From assembly GCA_963761905.1 (NCBI GenBank), contig CAVXIQ010000005.1:1-64000 (forward strand): a stretch of 64,000 nucleotides of DNA, written 5' to 3'. Below are positions 28,229 to 37,550 of this stretch, in pieces. Source of the stretch: Gaiellasilicea sp963761905 (GTDB taxonomy: Bacteria > Actinomycetota > Thermoleophilia > Gaiellales > Gaiellaceae). Positions within the stretch are counted from its first letter, which is position 1; every line of letters begins with the position of its first letter. The position numbers and the translations under genes were made by a program. The notes under the pieces were generated by a model. That model was given only the letters and a program-made list of their open reading frames with translations, was not told the DNA's origin and did not search any database.

Positions 28229-29268
28229 GCCGGCCCGCTCTCCTGAGTAGGCCGCGGGCGCTGGCGCTCGCCGGCGTCACGCTCGGGCTCGCGGCGTACG
28301 GCGCCGGGGCCGGACTGCTCTGGGACGGCGGGCTCACCGCGGACGTCGCGTTCCTCGTCCTCGTGCTCTTCCCGGCGACGACGGCGGTGATCTGGCTCGT
28401 GCTGCCGCTGGCTTCGGCTTCGAGCCGCGGGCTCTTCCTTGTCGGCGCGTCGCTGGCCGTCCTCGCGGTGCTCTTCCGGCTCGCCGAGCTCGACGTCCTC
28501 TTCAACCTCGCGAAGCTCTTCGCGCTGACCGCGCTCGGATTCTGGTTCCTCTCCTACTTCGAGACGCTCGCCTGGGCGGTGCTGATCGCGCTGCTCATTC
28601 CCTGGGTCGACGCCGTCTCGGTGTGGCGAGGGCCGACGGACTACGTCGTCTCGGAGCAGCCCGGGATCTTCGAGGAGGTGTCGATCGCGTTTCGGATCCC
28701 GGGCGAGCCGGCGAACGCGAGCGCGAATCTCGGCCCGCCGGACATCCTCTTCTTCGCGCTCTTCCTCGGCGCGGCCGATCGCTTCGGGCTGCGAGTCGCG
28801 TGGACGTGGCTCGGGATGACGGGCCTGCTCGGCGCCACCCTCGTCCTCACCGTCACGACGGACGTGGCGGGCTTGCCGGCGCTGCCGGCGATCTGCTTCG
28901 GCTTCCTGCTCCCGAACGCCGACCTGATCTGGCAGGCGCTCCGCCGGCGAGGCCGGGCGCCGGTGCGGATCTACGGGCGGACCGACGGGGAGATGTACGA
29001 CCTCGACGCGGACGTGATCGAGCGCGCCTCCGGCCGGATCGTGCTCCTGACGCGCGAGCGGCCGCCGCGGAACGCGAGCGTCGCGTTGGCCGGCGGAACG
29101 CTGACGCTCGCCGACGCCGAGCCCGTGGCGGTGCGCGTCCATGAGCTGGCGAACGGGCTCGTGGTGGTGCCGTACGACGAGAGCCCGTCGTTCGTCGATC
29201 ACGTCCATCCCGAGCAACTCGCCGCCGACGAAGCGAAGGTCGAGCGGCTGGTGCGCGAGCGAAGCTAG
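28225..29268 (+). CDS. Presenilin-like intramembrane aspartyl protease candidate
   Basis: About 347 residues, roughly eight hydrophobic helices and a soluble C-terminal domain of 100 residues. Three sites match presenilin/SPP proteases in order and spacing: PWVDAVSVW (Asp129; compare YDAISVY in archaeal presenilin homologues), LGPPDILFF (Asp173; compare GxGD) and LPALPAICFG (218-221; PALP). The GxGD motif is changed to GPPD. The start is uncertain: a CTG at 28225 overlaps the preceding stop (CTGA), and no ATG, GTG or TTG lies before the first helix. The C-terminal domain is not recognised. The residue match is direct; the proteolytic role is inferred. Confidence 0.65.
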   Translation: MSRPALLSRPRALALAGVTLGLAAYGAGAGLLWDGGLTADVAFLVLVLFPATTAVIWLVLPLASASSRGLFLVGASLAVLAVLFRLAELDVLFNLAKLFALTALGFWFLSYFETLAWAVLIALLIPWVDAVSVWRGPTDYVVSEQPGIFEEVSIAFRIPGEPANASANLGPPDILFFALFLGAADRFGLRVAWTWLGMTGLLGATLVLTVTTDVAGLPALPAICFGFLLPNADLIWQALRRRGRAPVRIYGRTDGEMYDLDADVIERASGRIVLLTRERPPRNASVALAGGTLTLADAEPVAVRVHELANGLVVVPYDESPSFVDHVHPEQLAADEAKVERLVRERS

Positions 29269-30630
29269 GTCCGCTTCGAGCAGCGCGACCGTCTCGACGT
29301 GGGGCGTGTGCGGGAACATGTCGACGGCGCGCGCCCGCATCAGCTCGTAGCCGTACTCGGCCCGCAGCACCTTGACGTCGGAGGCGAGCGTCGTCGGGTT
29401 GCAGGAGACGTAGACGATCCGCGAGGCGCCGAGCGCGCCCGTCCGCTTCAGCGCCTTGCCCGCGAGACCGGCTCGCGGCGGGTCGACGACCACCACGTCC
29501 GGCGACCCGGCCCGCTCGACGAGCTCCTCGATCGACTGGCCGACGTTGCCGGCGAAGAAGGCCGCGTTCGTGATCTCGTTCAGGTCGGCGTTCTCGAGCG
29601 CGCAGGCGACCGACTCCTCGGAGATCTCGACGCCCCAGACGCTGAGCGCGTCCTTCGCCAGCGCGAGCCCGATCGTGCCGGTGCCGCAGTAGAGGTCGTA
29701 CACCGTCTCGCTCCCGGTCAGGTTCGCGTACTCGATCGCCAGCGCGTAGAGCTGCTCGGCCATCTCGGTGTTCGTCTGCAGGAACGCGTTCGGGCGGACG
29801 CGGAAGCGAAGGCCGAGGATCTCCTCCTCGATCGCGTCCTCGCCCCAGAGGAGGGTGGAGGGCAGGTTCGTGACCTCGGCCTGGCCGTCGTTGATCGCCC
29901 AGTGGATCGAGCGGATCTCGGGAAAGCGGCGCAGCACCTCGACGAAGTAGTCCCGCTCGAACTTCTCGCCCTTGTGGGTGACGAGCATCGCGAGCACCTG
30001 ACCGGTGTTGCGCCCCTCGCGGAAGACGAGATGGCGGAGGTAGCCCGTGTGCTCTGCCTGGTCGTACGCGACGAGCCCCTCCTCGCGCGCCCAGTCGCGG
30101 ACGGCGTTCCGGATCGCGTTGCCGAGGTCGGTCGTCAGCCAGCACTTCTCGATCTCGAGCACCTCGTCCCAGCGGCCGGCCTTGTGGAAGCCGAGCGCCG
30201 GGCCGGAGGGCGTCTGCGTGAACGAGTACTCGAGCTTGTTCCGGTAGTGGAACGGCGAGGCGGCGGGGAGGATCGGCTCGAGCGGGGGGTCGGCGAGACC
30301 GCCGATCCGGACGAGTGCGTCGCGCACCTGTGCTTCTTTCGCGGCGACCTGCACCGCGTAGTCGAGATCCTGGAAGCGGCAGCCGCCGCAGGCGGGGTAG
30401 TGGGCGCACGGGGCCTCGACGCGCTGGGCCGACGGTTCCAGCACCTCTGTCGCGAGCGCCTCGGCGAAGCCGCGCTTCACCTTCGTCACGCGAGCGCGGA
30501 CACGGTCGCCGGGTAGCCCACGGCGGACGAAGACGACGAAGCCGTTCAGGCGGGCGACGCCGTTGCCGCCGTAGGCGAGGGAATCGACTTGGAGCTCGAC
30601 CTCCTCGTGCAGCTTGACGGGCGCGGCCAT
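29265..30630 (-). CDS. RlmD/RlmCD-like 23S rRNA (uracil-5-)-methyltransferase (probable frameshift at the end)
   Basis: About 455 codons. N-terminal TRAM domain (VDSLAYGGNGVARLNGFVVF), 4Fe-4S cluster cysteines in CAHYPACGGCRFQ, SAM-binding YDLYCGTGTIGLALA, VVVDPPRAGL, and the catalytic cysteine in IVYVSCNPTTLASD. It methylates C5 of a uracil in 23S rRNA. The usual C-terminus (HVETVALLE) is reached at 29275, but the frame then stays open into the convergent gene; one extra base would restore the TAG at 29265-29267. TACCCT lies 6 bases before the ATG on this strand. Confidence 0.88.
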
Positions 30631-30651
30631 CGCCCGAGGGTAGCGGTCTCG

Positions 30652-31631
30652 CTAGCGGAAGCCGATCTCGCCCGACGCGGGCGGGAGCGGGCTCTCGGGA
30701 AGCCCGGCGCGCGGGCCGCCGGCGTTGTACTCCCTCGGGGCCACGTCGTTCGGGCCGTCCGGATGGAAGAGCGAGGCGAGGTGCTGGATCTGCCCGCGGC
30801 CCGGCCCCAGCTCGAACTGGCCGCCGCCGTAGATCGCGATTCCGTGCTCGGCGCAGTAGTCGTAGAAGTCGAAGAGGCGCTTCACCGAGCCGAAACGCGA
30901 CGGCTTCGAGTTGAGGCAGACCGGCGCGAACGCGAGCGCCTTCGACGTCCTCGACCGAGTGGATCGGGAAGTCCCAGGTGATCCGGTCGCGATGCGGCTC
31001 GAGCACCGGATCGGTCTCCTCGTTCAGGCGCGGATCCTCGAGCCAGGCGTCCGGAAACGCGCGGGCGATGCGGCCGTAGAGCTCGGCGGAGGGGGTGGCG
31101 TCGACCCAGTCGCCTTCGTAGAGGCCCTTCAGGTCGACGACGTCGACGGCGCCGGTGGCGGCGAGCTCGGCCACGACGTCGTCGGTCCAGGTAGTCGCTC
31201 GCGTCGAGCTTGAAGCGGATTTCGGGCGAGACGGCGCGCCAGCCGGCGGCGTCGCTCTGAGAGACGACGAACTGGACGGGGCGCGGCTCGCGGCCGACTG
31301 CTTCTCCAAGCGAGAGACCGTTCTGGCGCAGGGCAAGGTCGAGCGCGGCCGATTCGAGCCCCCAGGGCCGGTAGCTCGGCTGGTCGGCGACGAGGGCCGA
31401 GAAGGAGTCGAGCGTGTGCTCGCCTGCGAGGTCCGGGAGCGCGTCCTCGGTGAACGCGAGCTGGAGATCCTCCTCGTAGCTCACATCCTCGCCGACGCCC
31501 TCGTGGCCGCCTCCGTGGAGGTGGACGACGGTCGTGCGCCGCGTCATGTGCTTCAGCGTCAGGTCGAGGTGCTCGAGCTCGACGCGCTCGACGGCGAGCG
31601 TCAGGTCCTTCACAGAGTCATAGAGAGGCAT
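30652..31631 (-). CDS. Enolase-superfamily protein of unknown substrate (two frameshifts)
   Basis: About 326 codons. A muconate-lactonising/OSBS-like enolase-superfamily layout can be rebuilt: IRFKLDAS (catalytic lysine), VVDLKG (metal Asp), WLEDPRL (metal acid), ITWDFPIHSVED (metal Asp) and, after the second shift, LNSKPSRFG (second lysine). The frame shifts near 31188 (one T extra) and near 30943. The C-terminal YGGGQFELGPGRGQIQHLAS is distinctive but I cannot assign a substrate. It overlaps the end of psuG by 14 bases and is the last gene of a three-gene run with psuK and psuG. Confidence 0.75.
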
Positions 31632-32511
31632 AGGCGACGGCCACCTCCGCGGCCAGTCCTGCGTTGTCGGCGATCAGGTCGCGGTTCGCGGCGAGGGTGC
31701 GGCCGCCGGATTCTCGGTGGAGATAGGAGAGGACGAAGGGCGTCACGCTCTGGCCGGCGACGCCCTGCGCGTGCGCGTCGGCGAGCGCCCGCTCGATCAG
31801 CGGCTCGACGTCGTCGAGGCTGTCGGTGGCGGGACGGCCGAGCAGGATCGAGGTGTGCCGGCCGAGCTGCCAGTGGGCGCGGGCGACGCGTGCGGCCTCC
31901 TCGGCGCTCTCGACTCGGGCCGAGACGGGCGGGCCGCCGTGCGCGGCGTAGAAGAGCGGGAGATCGTCGGTGCGGAAGCCGAGCACGGGTACGCCGAGCG
32001 TCTCCAGGAGCTCCGCGGTCGCGGGCACGTCGAGGATCGACTTGACGCCGGAGGAGACGATCAGCGCCTCCGTCCGGATCAGCTCGCCGAGGTCGGCCGA
32101 GACGTCGGGCGGTGCCGGGAAGCCACGATGGACGCCGCCGAGGCCGCCGGTGCCCATGAAGCCGATCCCGACCGCGCGGCAGGCAGCGAGCGTGCCGCCG
32201 ACGGTGGTCGCGCCGACCGCCTCCTGGACGATCGCGGCGGCGAGGTCGCGCGGGCCGACCTTCCGCGCGTCCGCGTCGAAGCGCTCGAGCTCGTGCTCGG
32301 CGAGGCCGATCCTGAGCCGGCCGTCGAGGATGCCGACGGTCGCCGGGATGGCACCGGCCTCGCGCACGCGGCGCTCGCTCTCGAGCCCGACGGCGACGCC
32401 CTCGCCGGCCGGAAAGCCATGCGCGATCAGCGTCGTCTCGAGCGCGACGACAGCTCGCCGCTCGGCGAGCGCGTGCCCGACCTCGGCGGCCACGACGATC
32501 AGATCCTTCAC
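31618..32511 (-). CDS. psuG: PsuG, pseudouridine-5'-phosphate glycosidase
   Basis: 297 residues, intact. Family stretches: VALETTLIAHGFPAGEGV, the GILDGRLRIGL segment, KVGPRDLAAAIVQ (catalytic Lys region), GATTVGGTLAACRAVGIGFM and GGVHRG, and ESGGRTLAANRDLIADNA. It splits pseudouridine-5'-phosphate into uracil and ribose-5-phosphate, the second step of pseudouridine breakdown. Its GTG overlaps the stop of the pfkB-type kinase gene by 4 bases, as in psuK-psuG operons. Confidence 0.95.
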   Translation of the reverse strand: MKDLIVVAAEVGHALAERRAVVALETTLIAHGFPAGEGVAVGLESERRVREAGAIPATVGILDGRLRIGLAEHELERFDADARKVGPRDLAAAIVQEAVGATTVGGTLAACRAVGIGFMGTGGLGGVHRGFPAPPDVSADLGELIRTEALIVSSGVKSILDVPATAELLETLGVPVLGFRTDDLPLFYAAHGGPPVSARVESAEEAARVARAHWQLGRHTSILLGRPATDSLDDVEPLIERALADAHAQGVAGQSVTPFVLSYLHRESGGRTLAANRDLIADNAGLAAEVAVAYASL

Positions 32512-33299
32512 GGCATCGACCCTAGCTTTGCGACGCAGCGCGAAGCAGCCTCGAGTGCCAGCTCGGGGCCGCCGACGAGGTAGCCCGCGGCGAGCGCGTC
32601 GCCGGCGCCCGTCGTGTCGACGACCTCGGCCGGGAGCGCCGGCAGCTCGAGCTCGCCGAAGCGCGCGCCGCCGGGGCCGAGCTTGAGGATCCACGTGCCG
32701 CACTCGATCGGCCCGCCGAGGATCCGCTCCTCGTCCTCGTTCGCGAAGACGACGTCCGGCCGGAGCGCCTCGAGGCGCTCGCGGAACCGCTCCGGCCCGA
32801 AGTCGCGGATCGCGCTCCAGGAGGAGAGGTCGACGCTGACCCGAGGCGCGAGCTCGGCCGCCCGCAACGCCGCCCCGTCGATCGGCGAGCGCAGGAGCGA
32901 GTAGCCGGGCAGGTGGAGCAGCTCGCAGCCGTCGAGCCAGGCCGGCTCGAGCTCGTCGACGCGGAGCTCGGGCGAGACGCCGCGGTCGGACGCCATCGTC
33001 CGCGACCCGTCCTCGGAGACGAGCGAGACGACGGTTCCCGTGCGCCCTTCGACGACCGGGCCGCAGACCTCGACGCCGTAGCGCTCGATCCCGGCCCGAG
33101 CCGCAATCCCGGCCTCGTCGGAGGCCAGCTTCCCGACGAACCGCGCGCGGCCACCGAGCTCCGAGATCCACGCGGCGACGTTCGCCGCCTGGCCGCCTGG
33201 GCCGAGCCGCGTGACCGCATCCGCGTCGGCGCCCTCGGCGAGCGGCTGCTCGAGCCGAACGATCACGTCGAGCAGCAGGTCTCCGAGCGTCACGATCAC
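32508..33299 (-). CDS. psuK: PfkB-family kinase, probable pseudouridine kinase
   Basis: 263 residues of the ribokinase/PfkB family. N-terminal MIVTLGDLLLDVIVRLEQ, GPGGQAANVAAWISELGG (substrate-binding glycines), EDGSRTMASDRG, and the C-terminal VVDTTGAGDALAAGYL signature with the catalytic Asp and anion hole. Translational overlap with psuG makes pseudouridine the likely substrate. A nucleoside transporter is not found alongside. GTG 33299 is the chosen start; it is divergent from a small gene at 33324. Confidence 0.88.
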   Translation of the reverse strand: MIVTLGDLLLDVIVRLEQPLAEGADADAVTRLGPGGQAANVAAWISELGGRARFVGKLASDEAGIAARAGIERYGVEVCGPVVEGRTGTVVSLVSEDGSRTMASDRGVSPELRVDELEPAWLDGCELLHLPGYSLLRSPIDGAALRAAELAPRVSVDLSSWSAIRDFGPERFRERLEALRPDVVFANEDEERILGGPIECGTWILKLGPGGARFGELELPALPAEVVDTTGAGDALAAGYLVGGPELALEAASRCVAKLGSMP

Positions 33300-33323
33300 G
33301 TCCGCACCGCCTACGATCCTCCC

Positions 33324-33518
33324 ATGGACGACGACGCTCGCCGCTCGCGCACGCGCTCCTTCCTCGTCGGCGCGGCCTTCGGAGCGTCCGCTGCGATCGC
33401 CGCCGCCAGACGCCTTCGGCCGAAGGAGCGCCGCCGCGACACGCCCGCCGGGCTCGCGGCCTTCGAAGAGGCGCCGTGCTACCGGGAGCTCGTCGAGAGG
33501 GAGCGCGGCGCGCCGTAG
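33324..33518 (+). CDS. Small protein with one membrane helix
   Basis: 64 residues. A basic N-terminus (MDDDARRSRTR) precedes a short alanine-rich hydrophobic segment (SFLVGAAFGASAAIAAA) and a charged C-terminus. TACGAT lies 6 bases before the ATG, supporting a leaderless gene. Its last 40 bases overlap the end of the convergent glycosyltransferase gene. Function unknown. Confidence 0.6.
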   Translation: MDDDARRSRTRSFLVGAAFGASAAIAAARRLRPKERRRDTPAGLAAFEEAPCYRELVERERGAP

Positions 33519-35107
33519 CCGCGGAGCGCGCGACCGGCCCGCTCGATCGTGAGCAGGTTGATGTCGGCATCGCCGATCCAGAGCGTCTTGCCGACGAGCA
33601 CAGCCTCGCCGGCGCGCTCGAGGTAGCGCGCGGGCGTTCGCGTCGGCTCGGTCGTCCGGATCACGAGGAACGGCCCGAACCGGCGCACGTCGAACGCCGC
33701 AGCGGATCGTGGCCGCTGGAGGTCGATCTCGAGCGCCGGCGCCGGGTTGTTCGGCTCGCTCGCGTCGAGGATCCAGACGCCGCGGCCGAGCGGCCGCTCG
33801 AGGTCGAGCAGGGTCGAGAGGGCAAGATTCGCGTCGGCGCGCGGCAGCACCGTCAGCGGGAAGTCGTCGTTTCGCTCCCAGGCGCCGAGGTAGAGCGGCT
33901 CGAAGCCGAAGAGGACGTCGTCGGGGCGGCTCGTCGCCGCGAGGTACGCAGACGCGTCCGCCCTCGCGACCTGGCGCGCATCGGGCTCCCACTCGAAGAG
34001 CGGCGGCGTCTTCTGCCACGCCCAGGCGAGCTGCGCGACGACGAGCGCCAGGAGCGCGAACGGCGCGAATCGCCGCAGCCGGACGATCCCGGCAGCGACC
34101 GCCAGCGCCGCGAACGGGAGCACGAAGATGAGGTGGCGGGTCTCCGGCGAGGTCGCGCTGCCGAAGCGCGCGGCGACGAACGCGAGCGTCGGCACGAGGA
34201 CGACACAGCCCGTGAGCAGGACGGCCTGCCGAGGCAGCGTGCGGAGGCCGACGACTCCGAGCGCGGCGACGAGGAGGAGCAGCGGCCACCAGCCGGTGGT
34301 GAAGTCTCCGAGCACGTGCCAGAGATAGGTGAGGACGGAGAGCGGCCCGTCGAGCTTCTCGCCGCCCGCGCCGACCCCGACGTCGAACCGGCCCGCGAGC
34401 ACGAGATCCGTGAGCCAGAACGGAATCCCCAGCACGCCGACGACGGCGAAGGCCGCGATCGCCTGCCGGAGCCGATCGCGCCGCGCGACCAGCACGAACA
34501 CGCCCTGCGTCGTCAGCACGATCGCCCCGTACGGGTGCGTCGCGACGGTCGCCAGGATCGCCAGCGCCCAGAGCGCCCAGGAGCGACGATCCCCGCGCTC
34601 GACGGCGCGCAGGAGCGCCAGGTACGAGAGCGCGCTCGTGAAGAGGAAGAGGCTGTACATCCGCCCGTAGACGCCGTGGAAGAGGAACGTCCAGCTCGCC
34701 GCCACGAGCACCGTCGCGACGAGCGCCTGCCGCCGGCCGGCCAGCCTCGCGCCGAGAGCGGCGACGACCGGGAGGCTGGCGACCGCGAAGGCGGCGGAGA
34801 GGATCCGGAGCCCCTCGAGCCCGAGCCCGAGGTGCGCGATCGCCCAGGCGAGCAGGAAGTGGAGCGGCGCGCCGCCGCGCTCCTCGAGCACGACCTGGAA
34901 GAGCTGGTCGAGCGGGTAGCGACCGACGAAGAGGGCCAGGGTCTCGTCCTCGTGCGGCGGCCAGGCGAGGAGCTGGTGGAGCAGGAATCCACCTGCCGCG
35001 AGGGTCACGGCGCCGACGGCGAGCAGGAAGCGACGACCCGCGAGCGCCGTCGGCACCGCCAGTCCGCCCCGGTCGCGAATCCCTGTTGTCTGGACGCTTT
35101 CGCTCAT
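33479..35107 (-). CDS. GT-C-type membrane glycosyltransferase
   Basis: 542 residues with about eleven membrane helices. The first outer loop carries an acidic motif (HEDETLALFVG) of the kind that binds the polyprenyl-phosphate sugar in GT39/GT83-type (PMT/ArnT-like) enzymes; FLFHGVYGRMYSLFLF and a large soluble C-terminal domain follow. It probably transfers a sugar from polyprenyl phosphate to an envelope glycan or protein. The gene lies opposite FmdB and near an LCP gene, a cell-envelope setting. The acceptor is unknown. Confidence 0.85.
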   Translation of the reverse strand: MSESVQTTGIRDRGGLAVPTALAGRRFLLAVGAVTLAAGGFLLHQLLAWPPHEDETLALFVGRYPLDQLFQVVLEERGGAPLHFLLAWAIAHLGLGLEGLRILSAAFAVASLPVVAALGARLAGRRQALVATVLVAASWTFLFHGVYGRMYSLFLFTSALSYLALLRAVERGDRRSWALWALAILATVATHPYGAIVLTTQGVFVLVARRDRLRQAIAAFAVVGVLGIPFWLTDLVLAGRFDVGVGAGGEKLDGPLSVLTYLWHVLGDFTTGWWPLLLLVAALGVVGLRTLPRQAVLLTGCVVLVPTLAFVAARFGSATSPETRHLIFVLPFAALAVAAGIVRLRRFAPFALLALVVAQLAWAWQKTPPLFEWEPDARQVARADASAYLAATSRPDDVLFGFEPLYLGAWERNDDFPLTVLPRADANLALSTLLDLERPLGRGVWILDASEPNNPAPALEIDLQRPRSAAAFDVRRFGPFLVIRTTEPTRTPARYLERAGEAVLVGKTLWIGDADINLLTIERAGRALRGYGAPRSLSTSSR

Positions 35108-35144
35108 CGTTTGCCTGTAAGTCTCGCTGCTAGCCTTGCCGCCG

Positions 35145-35477
35145 ATGCCGATCTACGAGTACCGCTGCCCCGACGGACACACCTTCGAGGTGTTCCAGCG
35201 TATGGCGGACCCGCCCTCCGAGTCGTGCGAGGTCTGCGGCAAGTCTCCGGTCGAGAAGGTGCTCTATCCGGTGGCGGTGCACTACAAGGGCTCGGGCTTC
35301 TACTCGACGGACTACGGCAAGGGCGGGCGGAAGGCTGCGGCGACGAAGGACGGCGACTCAGGCTCGAGCTCGTCCAGCAACGACTCCGGCCCGAGCAAGG
35401 ACTCCGGCTCGAGCGAGACGGGCTCGTCGACCACATCCTCCGAGAGCTCGAGCAAGCCGGCGCCGGCCGCCGACTAG
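35145..35477 (+). CDS. FmdB-type zinc-ribbon protein
   Basis: 110 residues. The N-terminus MPIYEYRCPDGHTFEVFQ and CEVCGKSPVEKVLYP give the FmdB/CxxC zinc ribbon (one Cys of the first knuckle is followed by a PDGH rather than a second Cys). A glycine-tyrosine YKGSGFYSTDYG motif follows and the last 40 residues are Ser/Asp-rich and disordered. The family is called a putative regulatory protein, after fmdB of Methylophilus; function is uncertain. TAGCCT lies 8 bases before the ATG. Confidence 0.9.
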   Translation: MPIYEYRCPDGHTFEVFQRMADPPSESCEVCGKSPVEKVLYPVAVHYKGSGFYSTDYGKGGRKAAATKDGDSGSSSSSNDSGPSKDSGSSETGSSTTSSESSSKPAPAAD

Positions 35478-36622
35478 CGATCCTCGGCGGACCGGTCGCC
35501 GACGACGCAGCCGGCCGCGAGCGGCTGTCCGGGCGGCGGGGGCTGCGGCGCCGAGGCGCCGCGGAACATCGTGATCGTGGAGAAGTTCTCCTGATCGCCG
35601 AGGATCACCGACTGGCCGCCGATCGAGGCCAGCTCGCCGCCGAGCCGGCAGTGCAGCGCCCGTGAGCGGTTGGCGCGCTTCGAGACCCAGCCGAGCTGGA
35701 CGAGCTCCGGCGCGGAGAGATCGGTCGTCAGCGGCGCCACGAGGTCGCCGCCGACGAACGGGAGCCGCGCGAAGGTTCGGGCGCTCGTCAGCTTCGCCGC
35801 CATCGCCTGCACGACCGCCTGCTGGCGCTCGCCGCGGGTGAGGTCGTTCTCGCTCGGATCGAGCTTGTTCTCGCGGATCCGCGAGTAGATCAGCGCGCGC
35901 TTGCCGTCCATGTGCTGGGTTCCCTGCTCGAACCGCCAGCCGTCCCACTGCTCGCACCGCGACTGGCTCGCGTACGGGCAGTCGAACCGGTTCGAGAGGA
36001 TCGGCTTCGGCACCGTCACGTCGATCCCGCCGAGCGCGTCGATCACGGTGCGGAAGTCGTCGAAGTCGACGAGCATGACGTGATTCGCCTTGACCCCGGT
36101 CAGCGCGGCGATCGTCTTCATCGCGAGCGCAGGCCCGCCCAGCTGGAAGGCGGCGTTGATCTTGTTGGCGCCGTAGCCGGGCACGTCGACGCGGAGGTCG
36201 CGGGGAATCGAGAGGAACGCCATTCGGTGCCGGCTCGGGTCGGTGCGGACGACGAGGATCGAGTCGGAGCGGCTCGCGTCCGAGCGGGCGGTCGTGCGAT
36301 CGCCGTCGGTTCCGAGCAGGAGCAGGATCGTCGGCTCGGAGAGGAGCAGGCCGTCCTGTTTCGCCAGGCCCGACTCGACCGCCTTCGGCAGTCGCGCGTT
36401 CGCGTCCTCGACACCGCCGCGAAAGGAGAGGTAGCTCGCGACGCCCCAGCCGGCGACGACGAGCACGAGCAGGAGGAGCGTCAGTCCGATCCGCCTGCCC
36501 CAGCGCGGGCGGCGCTGTCGACGCTGCTCGACGGGTGCGTCGGAGGGACGGGCCGGCCGCGGCACCTTGCCCTTCGCTCGCCCACCCTTGTAGAGGCGAT
36601 AGGGCTTCTCTTCCTCCGGCAT
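35474..36622 (-). CDS. LytR-CpsA-Psr (LCP) family protein
   Basis: 382 residues: basic cytoplasmic tail, one membrane helix (about 45-67), and an extracellular LCP domain. LLLLGTDGDRT, SDSILVVRTDPS, FLSIPRDLRVDVPGYG and ALIYSRIREN contain the conserved Asp and Arg residues that bind the polyprenyl pyrophosphate. LCP enzymes attach teichoic acid, arabinogalactan or capsule to peptidoglycan. It ends by overlapping the FmdB stop by 4 bases and starts divergently from the glucokinase gene. Confidence 0.93.
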   Translation of the reverse strand: MPEEEKPYRLYKGGRAKGKVPRPARPSDAPVEQRRQRRPRWGRRIGLTLLLLVLVVAGWGVASYLSFRGGVEDANARLPKAVESGLAKQDGLLLSEPTILLLLGTDGDRTTARSDASRSDSILVVRTDPSRHRMAFLSIPRDLRVDVPGYGANKINAAFQLGGPALAMKTIAALTGVKANHVMLVDFDDFRTVIDALGGIDVTVPKPILSNRFDCPYASQSRCEQWDGWRFEQGTQHMDGKRALIYSRIRENKLDPSENDLTRGERQQAVVQAMAAKLTSARTFARLPFVGGDLVAPLTTDLSAPELVQLGWVSKRANRSRALHCRLGGELASIGGQSVILGDQENFSTITMFRGASAPQPPPPGQPLAAGCVVGDRSAEDR

Positions 36623-36648
36623 CCGTCCGGGTATGGTAGCCGCGGCCT

Positions 36649-37548
36649 GTGGACGGACAGCGTGTCATCGGCGTCGATCTCGGAGGCACGAAGATCCTCG
36701 CCGGGGTGCTCGAGCGCGACGGGACGATCGGTGAGACCTGCGAGGTTCCGACGCCCACCGACTCCCAGGACGAGCTCGTCGAGGCGATCGCCGATGCGGT
36801 CGAGCAGGTGCGCGAGCCCGGCACCTCCGCCCTCGGCCTCGGCATTCCCTCGGTGCTCGACGCGGCCGGTCGCTCGCTCGACTCGATCAACATCCCGCTC
36901 GCCGGGATCGCGCTGGCGGATGTCCTCGGCGGGCGCTTCGGCCTGCCCGCCGCGGTCGAGAACGACGGCAACGCCGCGGCTCTCGCCGAATCGGAGCTCG
37001 GCGCAGGCCGCGGGGTCGACGACCTCGTGATGCTGACGCTCGGCACCGGCGTCGGCGGCGGCGTCATCCTCGGCGGCAGCCTCTTCCGCGGGTGGGCGGA
37101 GCTGGGACACGTCGTCGTGGTCGCCGACGGCCCGCCCTGTCAGGGCACCTGCACCGGACGCGGCCATCTCGAAGCGGTCGCCTCGGGCAACGCGGCGGAC
37201 CGCGCGGCCGAGGAGCTGTGGGGCCGCGGCTCGACCGCCGAGCAGCTCGTCGAGCGAGCGCGAGGCGGAGCCGAGGACGCCGTGGAAGCGCTGGCCGGAA
37301 TCGGCCGGCTGCTCGGAGCCGCGATCGGCTCGTTCGTGAACATCTTCGGGGTCGAGCTCGTCGTCGTCGGCGGCGGCTTCGGCGCGGCAGCGGCCGACTT
37401 CCTCTTCGAGGCGGCGCTTCGATCTGCGCGCGAGGAGGCGCTCGCGCCCGGCCGCAGCGTCCGGATCGTCCCGGCGGAGCTGGGCGGCAAGGCGGGCCTC
37501 GTCGGCGCGGGCCTCGTCGGCTTCGAGGCGCTCGACGGGAAGCGGTAG
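36649..37548 (+). CDS. ROK-family glucokinase
   Basis: 299 residues. ATP-binding IGVDLGGTKILAGVLE, sugar-binding VENDGNAAALAE, TLGTGVGGGVILGG, and the ROK zinc motif GPPCQGTCTGRGHLEAVASG. Catalytic Asp lies in ENDG. Phosphorylates glucose (or a related hexose) with ATP. The GTG is 11 bases after TATGGT, in a short control region divergent from the LCP gene. The stop is 2 bases from the rsmI start. Confidence 0.9.
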   Translation: MDGQRVIGVDLGGTKILAGVLERDGTIGETCEVPTPTDSQDELVEAIADAVEQVREPGTSALGLGIPSVLDAAGRSLDSINIPLAGIALADVLGGRFGLPAAVENDGNAAALAESELGAGRGVDDLVMLTLGTGVGGGVILGGSLFRGWAELGHVVVVADGPPCQGTCTGRGHLEAVASGNAADRAAEELWGRGSTAEQLVERARGGAEDAVEALAGIGRLLGAAIGSFVNIFGVELVVVGGGFGAAAADFLFEAALRSAREEALAPGRSVRIVPAELGGKAGLVGAGLVGFEALDGKR

Positions 37549-37550
37549 TC

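Noticed and set aside
28222..29264. Extension of the RlmD-like frame across the presenilin-like gene
   Set aside because: The family ends at HVETVALLE; beyond it the sequence is the shadow of the opposite gene, and a single extra base explains the missing stop.
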